64,000 nucleotides of DNA from positions 2,542,001-2,606,000 of the forward strand of contig NZ_CP094264.1 of assembly GCF_023614235.1 (NCBI RefSeq), written 5' to 3'. The translations under genes and the position numbers were made by a program. Within the stretch, counting starts at the first letter, position 1. Every line of letters starts with the position of its first letter. This document shows, piece after piece, positions 1 to 8,595 of this stretch. Source of the DNA: Streptomyces sp. MRC013 (GTDB lineage: Bacteria > Actinomycetota > Actinomycetes > Streptomycetales > Streptomycetaceae). Under the pieces are notes generated by a model. It had not been told where the DNA came from. It made no database searches and was given only the letters and a program-made list of their open reading frames with translations.

Positions 1-108
1 GGGGTCCCGCCGTACGGGGGCCCGGGCGGCGACGGAGCGGTACGCCGACTCGACCTCCTCCGCGGGGCGGACGCCGATCCGGTTCGGCCGTGCTCGCGTT
101 CGCGTCAT
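1..108 (-). CDS. possible N-terminus of a gene cut by the left window edge
   Basis: On the minus strand an open frame runs from an ATG at 108 off the left edge of the window. The 36 visible codons have strong third-position GC and read MTRTRARPNRIGV followed by an Ala/Glu/Arg-rich stretch. No domain can be recognised and there is no clear ribosome binding site, so this could also be non-coding GC-rich sequence. Confidence 0.3.
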   Translation of the reverse strand, partial: MTRTRARPNRIGVRPAEEVESAYRSVAARAPVRRDP

Positions 109-463
109 GTGGCGGGTCGTCATACGCGTACACCCCATCCTCGTGGCTCGCGGCTGCGTGTCCCTGACTCTCCGGGTCCCCTCGTTCCGGCGGGATATAC
201 GCCCCGCGTGCGGCCGGAGCGCGGGAACGGCCGGGCCGCCCGGCCGGCGGACCGCCGCGGGGACCGCCGCGCGCAGACCCCGCGGGGGGCCGCGCCCTCC
301 GGTCGACGCCGCCCGGGCGCCCGGCGCATGGTGGTTGCTAGGACCGACGAACGCTCTCCGGCCCTCCCGGGAGGCGCTGGACCGGCCCCGTGCTCCGGCT
401 TCGGCCCCGGCCAGCGCCACCGTCCCTCCGGCGAGCCACGCGGTACGGCGAAAGGGGTGCGGC

Positions 464-763
464 ATGACCGGCTGGGCGTCGTGGACGACGGTCAACGTCT
501 TCTCGGGCACGGGGGGTGTCCGCACCGTGGAACTGGGGGTGCTCACGGGCAACCTGAGCGTGCACACCACCTGGCACGGCACCGAGGCGGACGTCGCGGT
601 CCAGTACAGCGGCGGCTCCGACTGGTACACGATGGCCGGCAGCCCCGTGCCGTGCTCCTCCGAGGAGGAGAGCCGCGCGCTGCACCAGGCGGCGGTGGAG
701 GCCGTGCAGGCGGGCCGCGGCGCGGTCCTGAGCCGCCCGGCGCACCGCCCCGGGACCGGCTGA
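464..763 (+). CDS. hypothetical protein, 99 aa
   Basis: Small unrecognised protein beginning MTGWASWTTVNVFSG. The ATG at 464 was chosen because a purine-rich AAAGGGG lies at 451-457 with a spacing of six; the frame stays open upstream to 107 but that part has poor codon bias. The sequence suggests a short beta-rich N-terminal half (alternating Val/Thr/Gly residues) and a C-terminal helix rich in Glu and Ala (about residues 66-85). No signal peptide or membrane segment is visible. It stands alone, convergent with the monooxygenase gene downstream. Function unknown. Confidence 0.6.
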   Translation: MTGWASWTTVNVFSGTGGVRTVELGVLTGNLSVHTTWHGTEADVAVQYSGGSDWYTMAGSPVPCSSEEESRALHQAAVEAVQAGRGAVLSRPAHRPGTG

Positions 764-819
764 GCCGCCCGGCGCACCCCGTCGGGTGCCGCCCGGCCGA
801 CCGCCGCCCGGCGCCGTCC

Positions 820-1968
820 TCACGCCGCCGGGTGGCGCAGCAGCGCGAGCGCCGGGTCGACCAGCTCCCGGTACCGGCGTTCGGCGAGCCCGGCCGGCAT
901 GCGGCGGAGCGCCGTCTCGCGCAGGACGCGGGCCACCGGGTTGCGCCAGCGGGCGACCGTCCCGCCGTGCCGGGAGGCCAGTTGCACCGCGCGCACGCGG
1001 CGGTGCCGCAGCGCGCGGTACCGGTCCGACGCGCCTTCCGCCCCCGGGCGGAGGGCCAGCGCCAGCGCGTACGCGTCCTCGACGGCCATCGCCGCGCCCT
1101 GCCCCAGGTTCGGGGTCATCGCGTGGGCCGCGTCGCCCACGAGCAGCACCCGCCCCCGTCCCCACACCGGGGCGTCCAGCTCCTCCAGGTCGTGGTGGAG
1201 GGGCGGCGGCCCGGTCAGCGAGTCGAGGAGGCGGGCCGGTGCGCCCCGGTGGTGGGCGAAGACGCGGCGGAACCCGTCCGGCCACCCGGGCGCGGGCGCC
1301 CGGCGCGGGGCGGAGCGGACGAGGTAGTAGTACAGCCGGTCGCCGGGCAGCGGCACGAGCCCGCACGTGGTGCCGGGGCCCCAGGACTCGACCGCCGTGG
1401 CCACGCCCGGGTTGTCGGTGAGGCCGCGCCAGCAGGTCGCACCGCTGTGGCGGAGGGCCGGCGGGCGGGCGGCGGCGTGCGCGCGGACGGTGGAGCGGAT
1501 GCCGTCGGCGCCCACGACCAGGTCGTACGTCCCTCCCGGCGCGGACGGCGCGTCGCCCTCGAAGCGGACGGCCACCGAGGTGCCCGTGGAGCGCAGCGAC
1601 GCGACGGCCCGCCCGTGGACGGGCCGGGCACCCGGCGGGAGGGCCTCCAGGAGCGCCGTGTGCAGGGCCGTGCGGGACAGGGCGCGGATGTGCCCGTACC
1701 CGCCCCCGAGGTTCTGGGGCTCGACGCGCCGCAGCACCGTCCCGTCCGCCGCCGCCACGTCCATCGACGGCAGCGGCAGGCTGTGCGGCGCCGCGTCGAC
1801 GCCGAGCGCGGCGAGCACGTGGAGGGCGTTGGGCGCCAGGATGATGCCGGCGCCTGCGGGCCCGGGACGCGGGGCGCGTTCGACGACGGTGACGTCGTGG
1901 CCGGTGCGGGTCAGGGCGAGCGCGGCGGCCAGTCCGCCGATGCCGCCGCCCGCGACGAGGATCCTCAC
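820..1968 (-). CDS. FAD-dependent aromatic-type monooxygenase
   Basis: Class A flavoprotein monooxygenase of 382 aa, the usual family length. The N-terminus carries the Rossmann motif GGGIGGL (residues 8-14) with an acidic residue after the second strand; the DG motif GADGIRS is near residue 155, and the GD motif, starting VLLVGDAAHAMTP, is near residue 275 and binds the FAD ribityl and phosphate. Such enzymes use NAD(P)H and O2 to hydroxylate or epoxidise small, often aromatic, substrates; the substrate cannot be read here. It starts with GTG inside the stop codon of the upstream TetR gene (GTGA overlap), so the two are translationally coupled and the regulator probably controls this enzyme. 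Confidence 0.9.
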   Translation of the reverse strand: MRILVAGGGIGGLAAALALTRTGHDVTVVERAPRPGPAGAGIILAPNALHVLAALGVDAAPHSLPLPSMDVAAADGTVLRRVEPQNLGGGYGHIRALSRTALHTALLEALPPGARPVHGRAVASLRSTGTSVAVRFEGDAPSAPGGTYDLVVGADGIRSTVRAHAAARPPALRHSGATCWRGLTDNPGVATAVESWGPGTTCGLVPLPGDRLYYYLVRSAPRRAPAPGWPDGFRRVFAHHRGAPARLLDSLTGPPPLHHDLEELDAPVWGRGRVLLVGDAAHAMTPNLGQGAAMAVEDAYALALALRPGAEGASDRYRALRHRRVRAVQLASRHGGTVARWRNPVARVLRETALRRMPAGLAERRYRELVDPALALLRHPAA

Positions 1969-2588
1969 GCCCGTCCCTCCCCCGCCGTGCCGACGACCCG
2001 CCGCAGTGTCGTTTCGAGCAGCCGGACCCGGTCGGCGCGGTCCAGTTCGCCGCGGAGCCCGGCGACGAGGATGCCGAAGTAGAGGGAGAAGTACGCGGTG
2101 AACGCCGCCTCCGGGTCGATCGGCGGGGCCGTCCCGGCCCCGCCGGCCCGCGCGAACTCGCCGGCCACCCAGACGCGGAACTCCGCCATGCGGCGCTCGG
2201 TGGGGCCGTCGGGGTGGTGGTGGAAGAGGGACGCGGAGAGGTACTGGCGGGACAGCTCCGGCTGCCGGTCGTAGCTGTCGTACAGCTCCGCGGCGACGTG
2301 CACCAGGCGCGCGACGAGGTCGCCGTCCTCGGGGAGGGTGGCCAGGGCGGTGTCGAGGGCGCGGCCGACGTGCTCGTCGAGGAGGGTCTCGACCAGGGTG
2401 CCGAGGTCGGGGAAGTGGACGAAGAAGGTTCCGGCGGCGACGCCCGCCTCGGCGGCGACCTCCCGCGTGGTGAGGCCGTTCGTGCCGCGCCGTTCCAGTA
2501 CCCGCCGCGCGGCCGCGAGGAGCGCCTGCCGCGTCCGCTGCTTGCGCTGCTGCCGTATCCCCATGGGGATGGTCGGAGTCTCAGACAT
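1965..2588 (-). CDS. TetR/AcrR family transcriptional regulator
   Basis: Repressor-type regulator of 207 aa from the ATG at 2588. The N-terminal helix-turn-helix is clear: RQALLAAARRVLERRG, then LTTREVAAEAGVAAGTFFVHF with the Phe-x-His-Phe ending typical of TetR recognition helices. The C-terminal three quarters is the variable ligand-binding helical domain. Upstream in-frame starts (ATG 2600, GTG 2606) are possible but would place the start inside a likely operator. A -10-like TATGCT ends seven bases before the 2588 ATG, so a leaderless mRNA is plausible. It overlaps the FAD monooxygenase by 4 bp and likely regulates itself and that gene in response to a small molecule. Confidence 0.88.
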   Translation of the reverse strand: MSETPTIPMGIRQQRKQRTRQALLAAARRVLERRGTNGLTTREVAAEAGVAAGTFFVHFPDLGTLVETLLDEHVGRALDTALATLPEDGDLVARLVHVAAELYDSYDRQPELSRQYLSASLFHHHPDGPTERRMAEFRVWVAGEFARAGGAGTAPPIDPEAAFTAYFSLYFGILVAGLRGELDRADRVRLLETTLRRVVGTAGEGRA

Positions 2589-2603
2589 GTCGCCGAGCAT
2601 ACT

Positions 2604-2621
2604 CACTGAGCGCGATCAGCG
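2604..2621. promoter_or_regulatory. putative TetR operator and promoter of the TetR-monooxygenase operon
   Basis: An imperfect dyad CACTGAGCGCGATCAGCG (arms CACTGA and TCAGCG, symmetric at 14 of 18 positions) lies directly upstream of the TetR start. On the minus strand it sits just upstream of a -10-like TATGCT, where repressor binding would block transcription. Assignment is by position and symmetry only. Confidence 0.4.
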
Positions 2622-2760
2622 AAAAAAGGGGGACGCCCGCCGCGCCGGTTCCGCCCCCTCCGCTGCCACCGGGGGTGGCCTTCCGCAGACCGCCTGCCGC
2701 GACCGGCCCGCGCGCCGTATGGTCCTCACGGCGGCAGGACGATCCGGTGCGCGGGGGTGC

Positions 2761-3672
2761 GTGACGATGGGTGGGAGCACGGTGTCGGTACGGCGGTTCG
2801 AGGAGCACCGGCCGCGGCTGCGGGCGGTGGCCTACCGGCTGCTGGGGTCGCTCGGCGAGGCGGATGACGCGGTGCGGGAGGCGTGGCTGCGGCTGGACCG
2901 CGCCGGCGAGGGCGACGCGGGGGGCGACGTGCGGGACCCCGGGGGCCGGTTCACCGCGGTCGTCGCCCGGGTCTGCCTGGACCGGCTCCGCGCCCGCGCG
3001 GCCCGCCGCGAGGAGCCGCTCCTGCGCGAGGACGGACGGGTGCGGCTGCCCGACCCGGTCGTGAGCCGGGCGTCCGGGCCGGCTCCCGAACAGGCGGCGC
3101 TCGTCGCCGACGAGGTGGGCTTCGCCCTGATGATCGTGCTGGACACGCTGGCCCCGGCCGAGCGGCTGGCGTTCGTGCTGCACGACCTGTTCGCGGTACC
3201 GCCCGAGGACGTCGCGGAGGCGCTGGGTTGTACGGCCGCGTCGGCGCGGCGGCTCGCCGACCGCGCCCGCCACCGCGTCCGTACGGCGGCGCCCCCGCCG
3301 GACGGCGACGCGGCCCGCCGCCGGGAGGTGGTGGAGGCGTTCCTGGCCGCGGCCCGCGGCGGGGACCTGGACGCCCTGCTCGCCGTACTGGACCCGGACG
3401 TGGTGGCCCGCTCCGACGGCGGCACGCTGCGCCCGAGCGTGCTGCGCCGCGGCGCGGCGACCGTCGCCTCCCAGGCCGTGGTCTTCGCCCGCCTCGCGGA
3501 GGCCGCCCACCCGGTCCTGGTCAACGGCGCTCCGGGCGTCCTGGCGGTGTCGGAGGGCCGGGTGGTCTCGGTGATGTCCTTCACGATCCACGGCTCCCGC
3601 GTCACGTGCCTGGACCTCCTCACCGACCCCGGCCGCCTCGGCCACCTGGACGTCGACGCCCTGGTGGGGTGA
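2761..3672 (+). CDS. ECF RNA polymerase sigma factor, SigJ/ECF41 type with SnoaL-like C-terminus
   Basis: Extracytoplasmic-function sigma factor of 303 aa. Region 2 (residues about 10-80, EEHRPRLRAVAYRLLGS then a DDAV segment) and region 4 (about 125-180, ending RRLADRARHRVR) are followed by an extra 110-residue SnoaL/NTF2-like domain typical of the ECF41 (SigJ) group, in which the C-terminal domain controls activity in place of a separate anti-sigma factor. The linker carries RLPDPV, the counterpart of the group's conserved proline motif. GTG 2761 and ATG 2767 are both possible starts. Partners of this group are usually adjacent small oxidoreductases or carboxymuconolactone decarboxylases; none is adjacent here. 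Confidence 0.85.
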   Translation: MTMGGSTVSVRRFEEHRPRLRAVAYRLLGSLGEADDAVREAWLRLDRAGEGDAGGDVRDPGGRFTAVVARVCLDRLRARAARREEPLLREDGRVRLPDPVVSRASGPAPEQAALVADEVGFALMIVLDTLAPAERLAFVLHDLFAVPPEDVAEALGCTAASARRLADRARHRVRTAAPPPDGDAARRREVVEAFLAAARGGDLDALLAVLDPDVVARSDGGTLRPSVLRRGAATVASQAVVFARLAEAAHPVLVNGAPGVLAVSEGRVVSVMSFTIHGSRVTCLDLLTDPGRLGHLDVDALVG

Positions 3673-3689
3673 GGCGGGGCCGTCGCGGG

Positions 3690-5751
3690 TCAGACCCCCG
3701 ACGGCTCCCCGGTACGGACGGCGGTACGGCGGGCGGAGCGGGTGTCGAGGGCGGTGACCACCTGGGCGTGGAAGCGGTCCACGGCCTGGTCGACGCTGCG
3801 GATGAAGCCCGTCTCCGCGTTGCCGCGACCCGTGCCCATGCCCTTGAACAGGGAGAGGCGGAAGCCGGTGATCCGGCCGCCGTCCTTCGGGAGCAGGTCG
3901 CCGGGCTCCGGCCGGAGGTGCTCCAGGGTGCCGCGGGGGCCGGGGCCCCCGCCCTCGGCGAGCGTCTCGACGTGCAGGTCCGCCGGCGCCGTCGCGAGCT
4001 GCCGGACCAGGCGCTTCGCCCAGGTCAGCGGAGAGCCCTGGGCCGGCGCGTCGACCTCGATCGACGTACGGAGCTTCTGCGTCCGCAGGTCCGCCACGAA
4101 CACCAGGACCCCCGGCGTGCCGTCGACGCGCGCCTCCGCGTGCAACCGTCCCTCCGCGCACAACCGGTCGGCCAGCGCCCTCCGGCGCGCCCCGGGGTCG
4201 ACACCGCGCCGGCCCCGCTGCACGGGCAGCACCTTCTGCCCCAGCTCGCCGCCCAGGCGCAGGCACACCTGGCGCACCAGCCGTTCCCAGCTCTCCACCA
4301 CTTCCAGGGCGCGCGGGTCGCCCTGGCAGAGGGTCTCCTCGTCGATCGCGCGGCGCACCGGCACCCACGCCGCCCCCATGTTCTGGAAGCCGTGGCAGCC
4401 CGAGTTCTCGTGCTGGAGGTAGTGCAGCAGCTCGTGGAGGAGCCAGGCGTGCGCGGCGTTGCCGACGCCCTCGTGGCGGATCAGCATCTGCGCCTGGTGC
4501 GCGACCTCCGCCCAGGACAGGTGCCACAGGGCGACCCTGTGCCTGCGGCGCCGGTCCGTGCGGACGTCGACCAGCGGGCTGCCCTCCAGCGCCACGTCGT
4601 TGGAGAGCGTCAGCACCGCTTCGTAGCCGCGCCGCGCGGCGATGTCCATGTACGCCTGGACCTGTTCGGACCTGAGGGCGTTGCCGTTCGTCTTCGTCTC
4701 GACCAGCGCCGTCCAGAGCTTGCCGGCCCGCTCGACGCGGACGACCCCGTCGGGGCGCCTCGGAGTCTCCCCGTGGGGCAGCGACACCTCGGTGAAGGTC
4801 TCCATCCGCCCGGCCGGCGCCCCGAACCCGGCGGTGAGCCGACGCCCGAACTCCGGGACCTGCGCCATCACGGACAGCAGCACGGACGTCGCCCGCACCT
4901 CCCGCTCGCGGTCGCTCCTCAGCGCCGGGGCGGGGAAGAGCCTGGCGGTGCGCCACGCGTCGTTCTCGGCGAGCGACCTCCTCGGCGCCTTGGGGAGGGT
5001 GACCTTCTTCTTGGCGGTGCGCGGGCGGGTCCGCGCGGGCCCGCCCCGCCGGGCCGGTCCGTCCGGCGGGGCGGTGTCCGCCGCGTCGCGGGGTCCCCCT
5101 CGGCGCCGGGACCACCACCGGCGCGGCCGCCCCGGCCGGCGCCGCCGGCCCGTCGGCGCACGCCTCCGCCTCCGCCTGTGCCTCCGCCTGCGCCTCCTCC
5201 GCCTCGTCGTCCTCGACGTCGACGCCGAAGTCCGCCGCCAGGCCCGCCAGCCCCGACGCGTACCCCTGTCCCACCGCCCGGAACTTCCACTCGCCGGCAC
5301 GGCGGTACAGCTCGCCGAAGATGAACGCGCTCACGGCTCCGGCGTCGTCCACCGCGAACCGCAGCAGCGTCTCCCCCGACCCGTCCGCCAGCGTCAGCCG
5401 CACGTCGTCGAGATCGCCGAAGCGGGCGCCGCCGTAGCGGCTGGCGGCCACGACGACCCGTTCGACCTCGGCCGGGACGGCGTCCAAGTCGAAGCTGATG
5501 CGGTCCTCGCTGCCGTCGGCACCCGGCGTCTTGCCGAGGAGCTGCACGCTGCCGTCCGCGGCCACGGGGTGGTTGTAGAAGTAGAAGTCGGCGTCGCCGC
5601 GCACCTTCCCCTCCGCGTTCAGCAGCAGTACGGAGACGTCCGCGTCGCCCTCCCCGGTCGGGCTGCTCCAGCCCAGGCTCAGCACCACCGAGCCGACGTC
5701 CTCCCCGAGCGCCGTCAGTCCGACGTTGGCGCCCCTGACCATCTCGTGCAC
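3690..5751 (-). CDS. TerD-domain stress protein fused to a PD-(D/E)XK nuclease-like domain (one frameshift)
   Basis: After removing one base from the C5 run at 5095-5099 this reads as a single protein of about 686 aa. Residues 1-190 are a TerD domain (tellurium/chemical stress family, Ca-binding), starting VHEMVRGANVGL with the acidic GEGDADVSV strand and a DDLDDVRL loop. An Ala/Glu/Pro-rich linker of about 60 residues follows, with a KKK patch. The C-terminal 400 residues contain RRPDGVV followed by ALVETKT, i.e. the PD...ExK signature of restriction-endonuclease-fold domains, then a His-rich HELLHYLQHENSGCHGF segment. The GTG at 5751 has a GGGGGG ribosome site four bases upstream. Without the correction the gene splits at about 5100 into a TerD piece and a nuclease piece. 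Long TerD proteins of this sort occur in actinobacteria; the exact role is unknown. Confidence 0.8.
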
Positions 5752-6030
5752 GTGGCCCCCCGGATGCACGGCCGCGACGGGACGCACCCCGACGGCCCCT
5801 CACATGGATGTGCGGTGCGTCACACGATCCCCTCAACCGGAACCCTATCGGCCGAAAGCCCTTCCCGTGCCGATCCGCCGGAAGTCGCCCTCCGCCCGCT
5901 CCCGTACGCCTCCGTGATGACGCTGCGTGTCCGCGTACTCCTCAGGTACGAGGCAGGACCCACATGGCGGGGGACTCGTGGAACCTCCGGCCGCTCATAC
6001 CGTCTTGACCGGTAAGAACTGGACGGCGGA

Positions 6031-7134
6031 ATGGATGTGACTGTGCGTCGGATACCGGATACGGCAGGCCCCGCGGTGGGGGGCAAGGCGTTCGCCCCCG
6101 AGTATCAGGGAGCCCTGGGGTCGCTGTCGGTGAACTCGTCGCTGACCGAGGTCCTGGACCGCGGCGTCCGGGGGGTGCGGGACGCCGAGGCCGCCGGGGA
6201 GCGGCGGGAGGCGGCGCGGTGCGGGCTCGCGGTCGCGGAGGCGTACCGGCGGCTCGGACGCGTCGAGGACGCCGACCGGGCGTGGAAGGCCAGCTACCGG
6301 GCCGCGCGGGACGCCGGGGACGCGGGGGCCATGGCATGGGCCCTGTGGAGCGGCGGCACCCTCGCCCGGCAGCGCGGCGCCCTCGCCCTCGCGTACCGGC
6401 TGCTGCGCCTCGCCGCCGACATGGGCGAGCGCGGCGGGGACGTCGTCGTCCGCGGCTACTCCCTCGCGGGCCTCGCCGAGACCGGGCGGATACAGGGCGA
6501 CTACCAGGCCGTCGGCGAGCTCCACGAGCAGCTCCTCGCCGAGGCCCGGCGGCGCGGAGAGGCCCGGCACACCGTGTGGGCGCTGGAGGGCATCGCCCAG
6601 ATGCACCGCAACACCGGCTCGTACGACAGGGCGCTCGCCCTGTTCGAGGAGGCCGCCGAGACCGCCGAGCGGGCCGAGGACCGGCGCGGCTGGGCGTGGG
6701 CCCTGCGGGGGATCGCCGACGTGGTGTCCGTGCGGGACGGGGACGTGGAGCGGGCGCTGCGGCTGCTGTCGGAGGCCGAGGCGGTGTGCCGCGACATGAA
6801 GCTGTCCAGCGCCCTGTCGTACAACCACAAGATGCGCGGCAACGTCCTGTACCGGGCCGGCCGGTACGAGGAGGCGCGCGACACGTACGCGCGGGCGCTG
6901 GAGGGGTTCCGCGCCATGGACGAGCCGCGCGGCACCGCGCTGTCCCGGCTGGGCCTGGCCAAGTCCCGCGCCCGGCTGGGCCGCGACGCCGCCGAGACCG
7001 CCGCCGAGCTGGCGGAGCTGCGCGGCGTCCTGGACCGGATCGGGCTGCGGCACGCCCGCGACATGGTGGAGAAGGCCGCCGCCGAGCTGGGCGTGGGGCC
7101 GTTGCCCGCCGCCGGGGAGGGGACGGGGCGATGA
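6031..7134 (+). CDS. tetratricopeptide-repeat protein
   Basis: Soluble helical protein of 367 aa built of TPR-like repeats from about residue 45 to 340: blocks such as AEAYRRLGRVEDADRAW, ARTYAR-type helices, SYDRALALFEEAAETAE and RAGRYEEARDTYARALE show the G/A-Y-A pattern at 36-40 residue spacing. There is no DNA-binding or enzymatic domain. Its stop overlaps the ATG of the downstream polyprenyl synthase (ATGA at 7131-7134), so the two are co-translated. It may scaffold or regulate the terpenoid enzymes encoded next to it; that role is inference from position only. Confidence 0.8.
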   Translation: MDVTVRRIPDTAGPAVGGKAFAPEYQGALGSLSVNSSLTEVLDRGVRGVRDAEAAGERREAARCGLAVAEAYRRLGRVEDADRAWKASYRAARDAGDAGAMAWALWSGGTLARQRGALALAYRLLRLAADMGERGGDVVVRGYSLAGLAETGRIQGDYQAVGELHEQLLAEARRRGEARHTVWALEGIAQMHRNTGSYDRALALFEEAAETAERAEDRRGWAWALRGIADVVSVRDGDVERALRLLSEAEAVCRDMKLSSALSYNHKMRGNVLYRAGRYEEARDTYARALEGFRAMDEPRGTALSRLGLAKSRARLGRDAAETAAELAELRGVLDRIGLRHARDMVEKAAAELGVGPLPAAGEGTGR

Positions 7135-8261
7135 GCGCGCTGCCGATCCCGGCGACGACGGCCGCGCCCGGGGCGGGCGCCCGGTCCGGCACCCCCGGCG
7201 CGGACCCGGCCCCCGGCGCGCACGCCGGCGCCGCCGCGCTCCTCCTGCGCTGCCGGGCCCTCGTGCGGCCCGCGCTCGCCGCAGCCGTCGGGCGGCTCCA
7301 CCCGTGGACCGGGGAGATGGCCGCGTTCTGCCTCGGCTGGAGCGACGTGACCGGTACGCCCGCCCCCGGCGCGTCCGAGGGGAAGGGCGTCCGCCAGGCC
7401 CTCGCCGTGCTGGGCGCCGAGGCGGTCGGAGCGGACGGGCGGGTCGCCGTGGCGGGCGCCGTGGCCGTGGAACTGGTCCACGCGTTCTCGCTGCTCCACG
7501 ACGACATCATGGACGGCGACACGGTGCGCCGGCAGCGCGAGACGGTGTGGAGGGCGTACGGCACCGGCCCGGCCGTCCTCGCCGGCGACGCCCTGTTCGC
7601 GCTCGCCGTGCAGTCCCTGGCCGAGGTGCCCGGCGCGCACACCGGCCCGGCCGTGCGGCGCCTGAGCGGGACGCTCACCGACCTGGTGCGCGGCCAGGCG
7701 GAGGACCTGTGCTTCGAGGACCGCCCCTGGACCGGCCCCGACGCGGTGCGGCCCGACGCGTACCGGGCGATGGCCGAGCACAAGACCGGCTCCCTCCTCG
7801 GTTGCGCGGCCGCCCTCGGGGCGCTGCTCGGCAGAGCGCCCGACACGACGGTCACCGCCCTGGACCGGGCCGGGCGGCACCTGGGTGTGGCGTTCCAGGC
7901 CGTCGACGACCTGCTGGGCGTCTGGGGCGACCCGGCGGTGACCGGCAAGCCCGTCCACGGCGACCTGCGCCGGCGGAAGAAGACGTACCCGGTCCTCGCG
8001 GCCCTCGCCGCCGACACCCCCGCCGCCCGCGAACTGGCCGCCCTGCTCGACGCGCCCGGCCCGGCCGGCGCCCTCGACGACCGCACCGCCGCCCGCGCCG
8101 CCTGCCTCGTCGAGCGGGCCGGCGGGCGCGACGCCGCCCTGGGCGAGGCGCGGCGGCAGCTGGCCGCCGCCCGCCGCTGCCTGCGCGGCGTGCCCCTCGC
8201 CCCCGGCGCCTCCCGCGACCTCGACGCGCTGCTGGCGTTCCTGCTGCACCGGACGGTGTGA
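7131..8261 (+). CDS. polyprenyl diphosphate synthase 1 (type I GGPP/FPP-synthase-like)
   Basis: Trans-isoprenyl diphosphate synthase of 376 aa; it condenses allylic diphosphates with isopentenyl diphosphate. The first Asp-rich motif reads HAFSLLHDDIMD near residue 124 and the second VDDLLGVWGDP near residue 257; the K..G..L region before the first motif is poorly conserved. The fifth residue before the first motif is Phe and the fourth is Ser; in the short-chain type I enzymes an aromatic residue here limits the product to about C20, so a GGPP-like product is the best guess. The N-terminal 40 residues are a low-complexity Ala/Pro tail. Overlaps the TPR gene by 4 bp and begins a terpenoid locus that also holds a second, different synthase. 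Confidence 0.9.
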   Translation: MSALPIPATTAAPGAGARSGTPGADPAPGAHAGAAALLLRCRALVRPALAAAVGRLHPWTGEMAAFCLGWSDVTGTPAPGASEGKGVRQALAVLGAEAVGADGRVAVAGAVAVELVHAFSLLHDDIMDGDTVRRQRETVWRAYGTGPAVLAGDALFALAVQSLAEVPGAHTGPAVRRLSGTLTDLVRGQAEDLCFEDRPWTGPDAVRPDAYRAMAEHKTGSLLGCAAALGALLGRAPDTTVTALDRAGRHLGVAFQAVDDLLGVWGDPAVTGKPVHGDLRRRKKTYPVLAALAADTPAARELAALLDAPGPAGALDDRTAARAACLVERAGGRDAALGEARRQLAAARRCLRGVPLAPGASRDLDALLAFLLHRTV

Positions 8262-8595
8262 GGGCCCCGCCCCCGTACGGCGCTCACCGCCCGGCGCCCG
8301 CCGTACGGTGCGGGCCGTCCGTCGGCGGGCGTGGGGGCATAGCGGAGCGTTCGGTAGTGAAACCACCCTGATCTGCGCTTCCGTACGCCCTGTCTGGGTT
8401 GTGGTGAATTTCTGCGATTCCGGGTTTGCTGGGAGGCGTCTGCTCGCGGGCGGACGGGGCAGACGCGCCGGTCCGGCCGCCGGAGGGCGCTTCCCGGCGC
8501 CGCCCACGCCACCCGTGAACGCCGTCGACTGCATGCGCCACGCCACCGGCTCGTGAGGGCGTACGAGCCAGCCGCCGATCCAGGGATGCGATTTT
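8262..8595. other. 334-bp intergenic region before the second polyprenyl synthase
   Basis: No convincing gene; a short open frame at 8308-8556 has no codon bias. The first part is GC-rich, the second half (8340-8440) is less GC-rich than its surroundings and probably holds the promoter for the 8596 operon. A partial dyad GGTAGTGAAACCACC at 8353-8367 is a possible operator. This break suggests that the genes from 8596 on have their own promoter. Confidence 0.45.

Noticed and set aside
8308..8556. 82-codon open frame before the second prenyl synthase
   Set aside because: No ribosome site, mixed codon bias, and it covers the likely promoter region.
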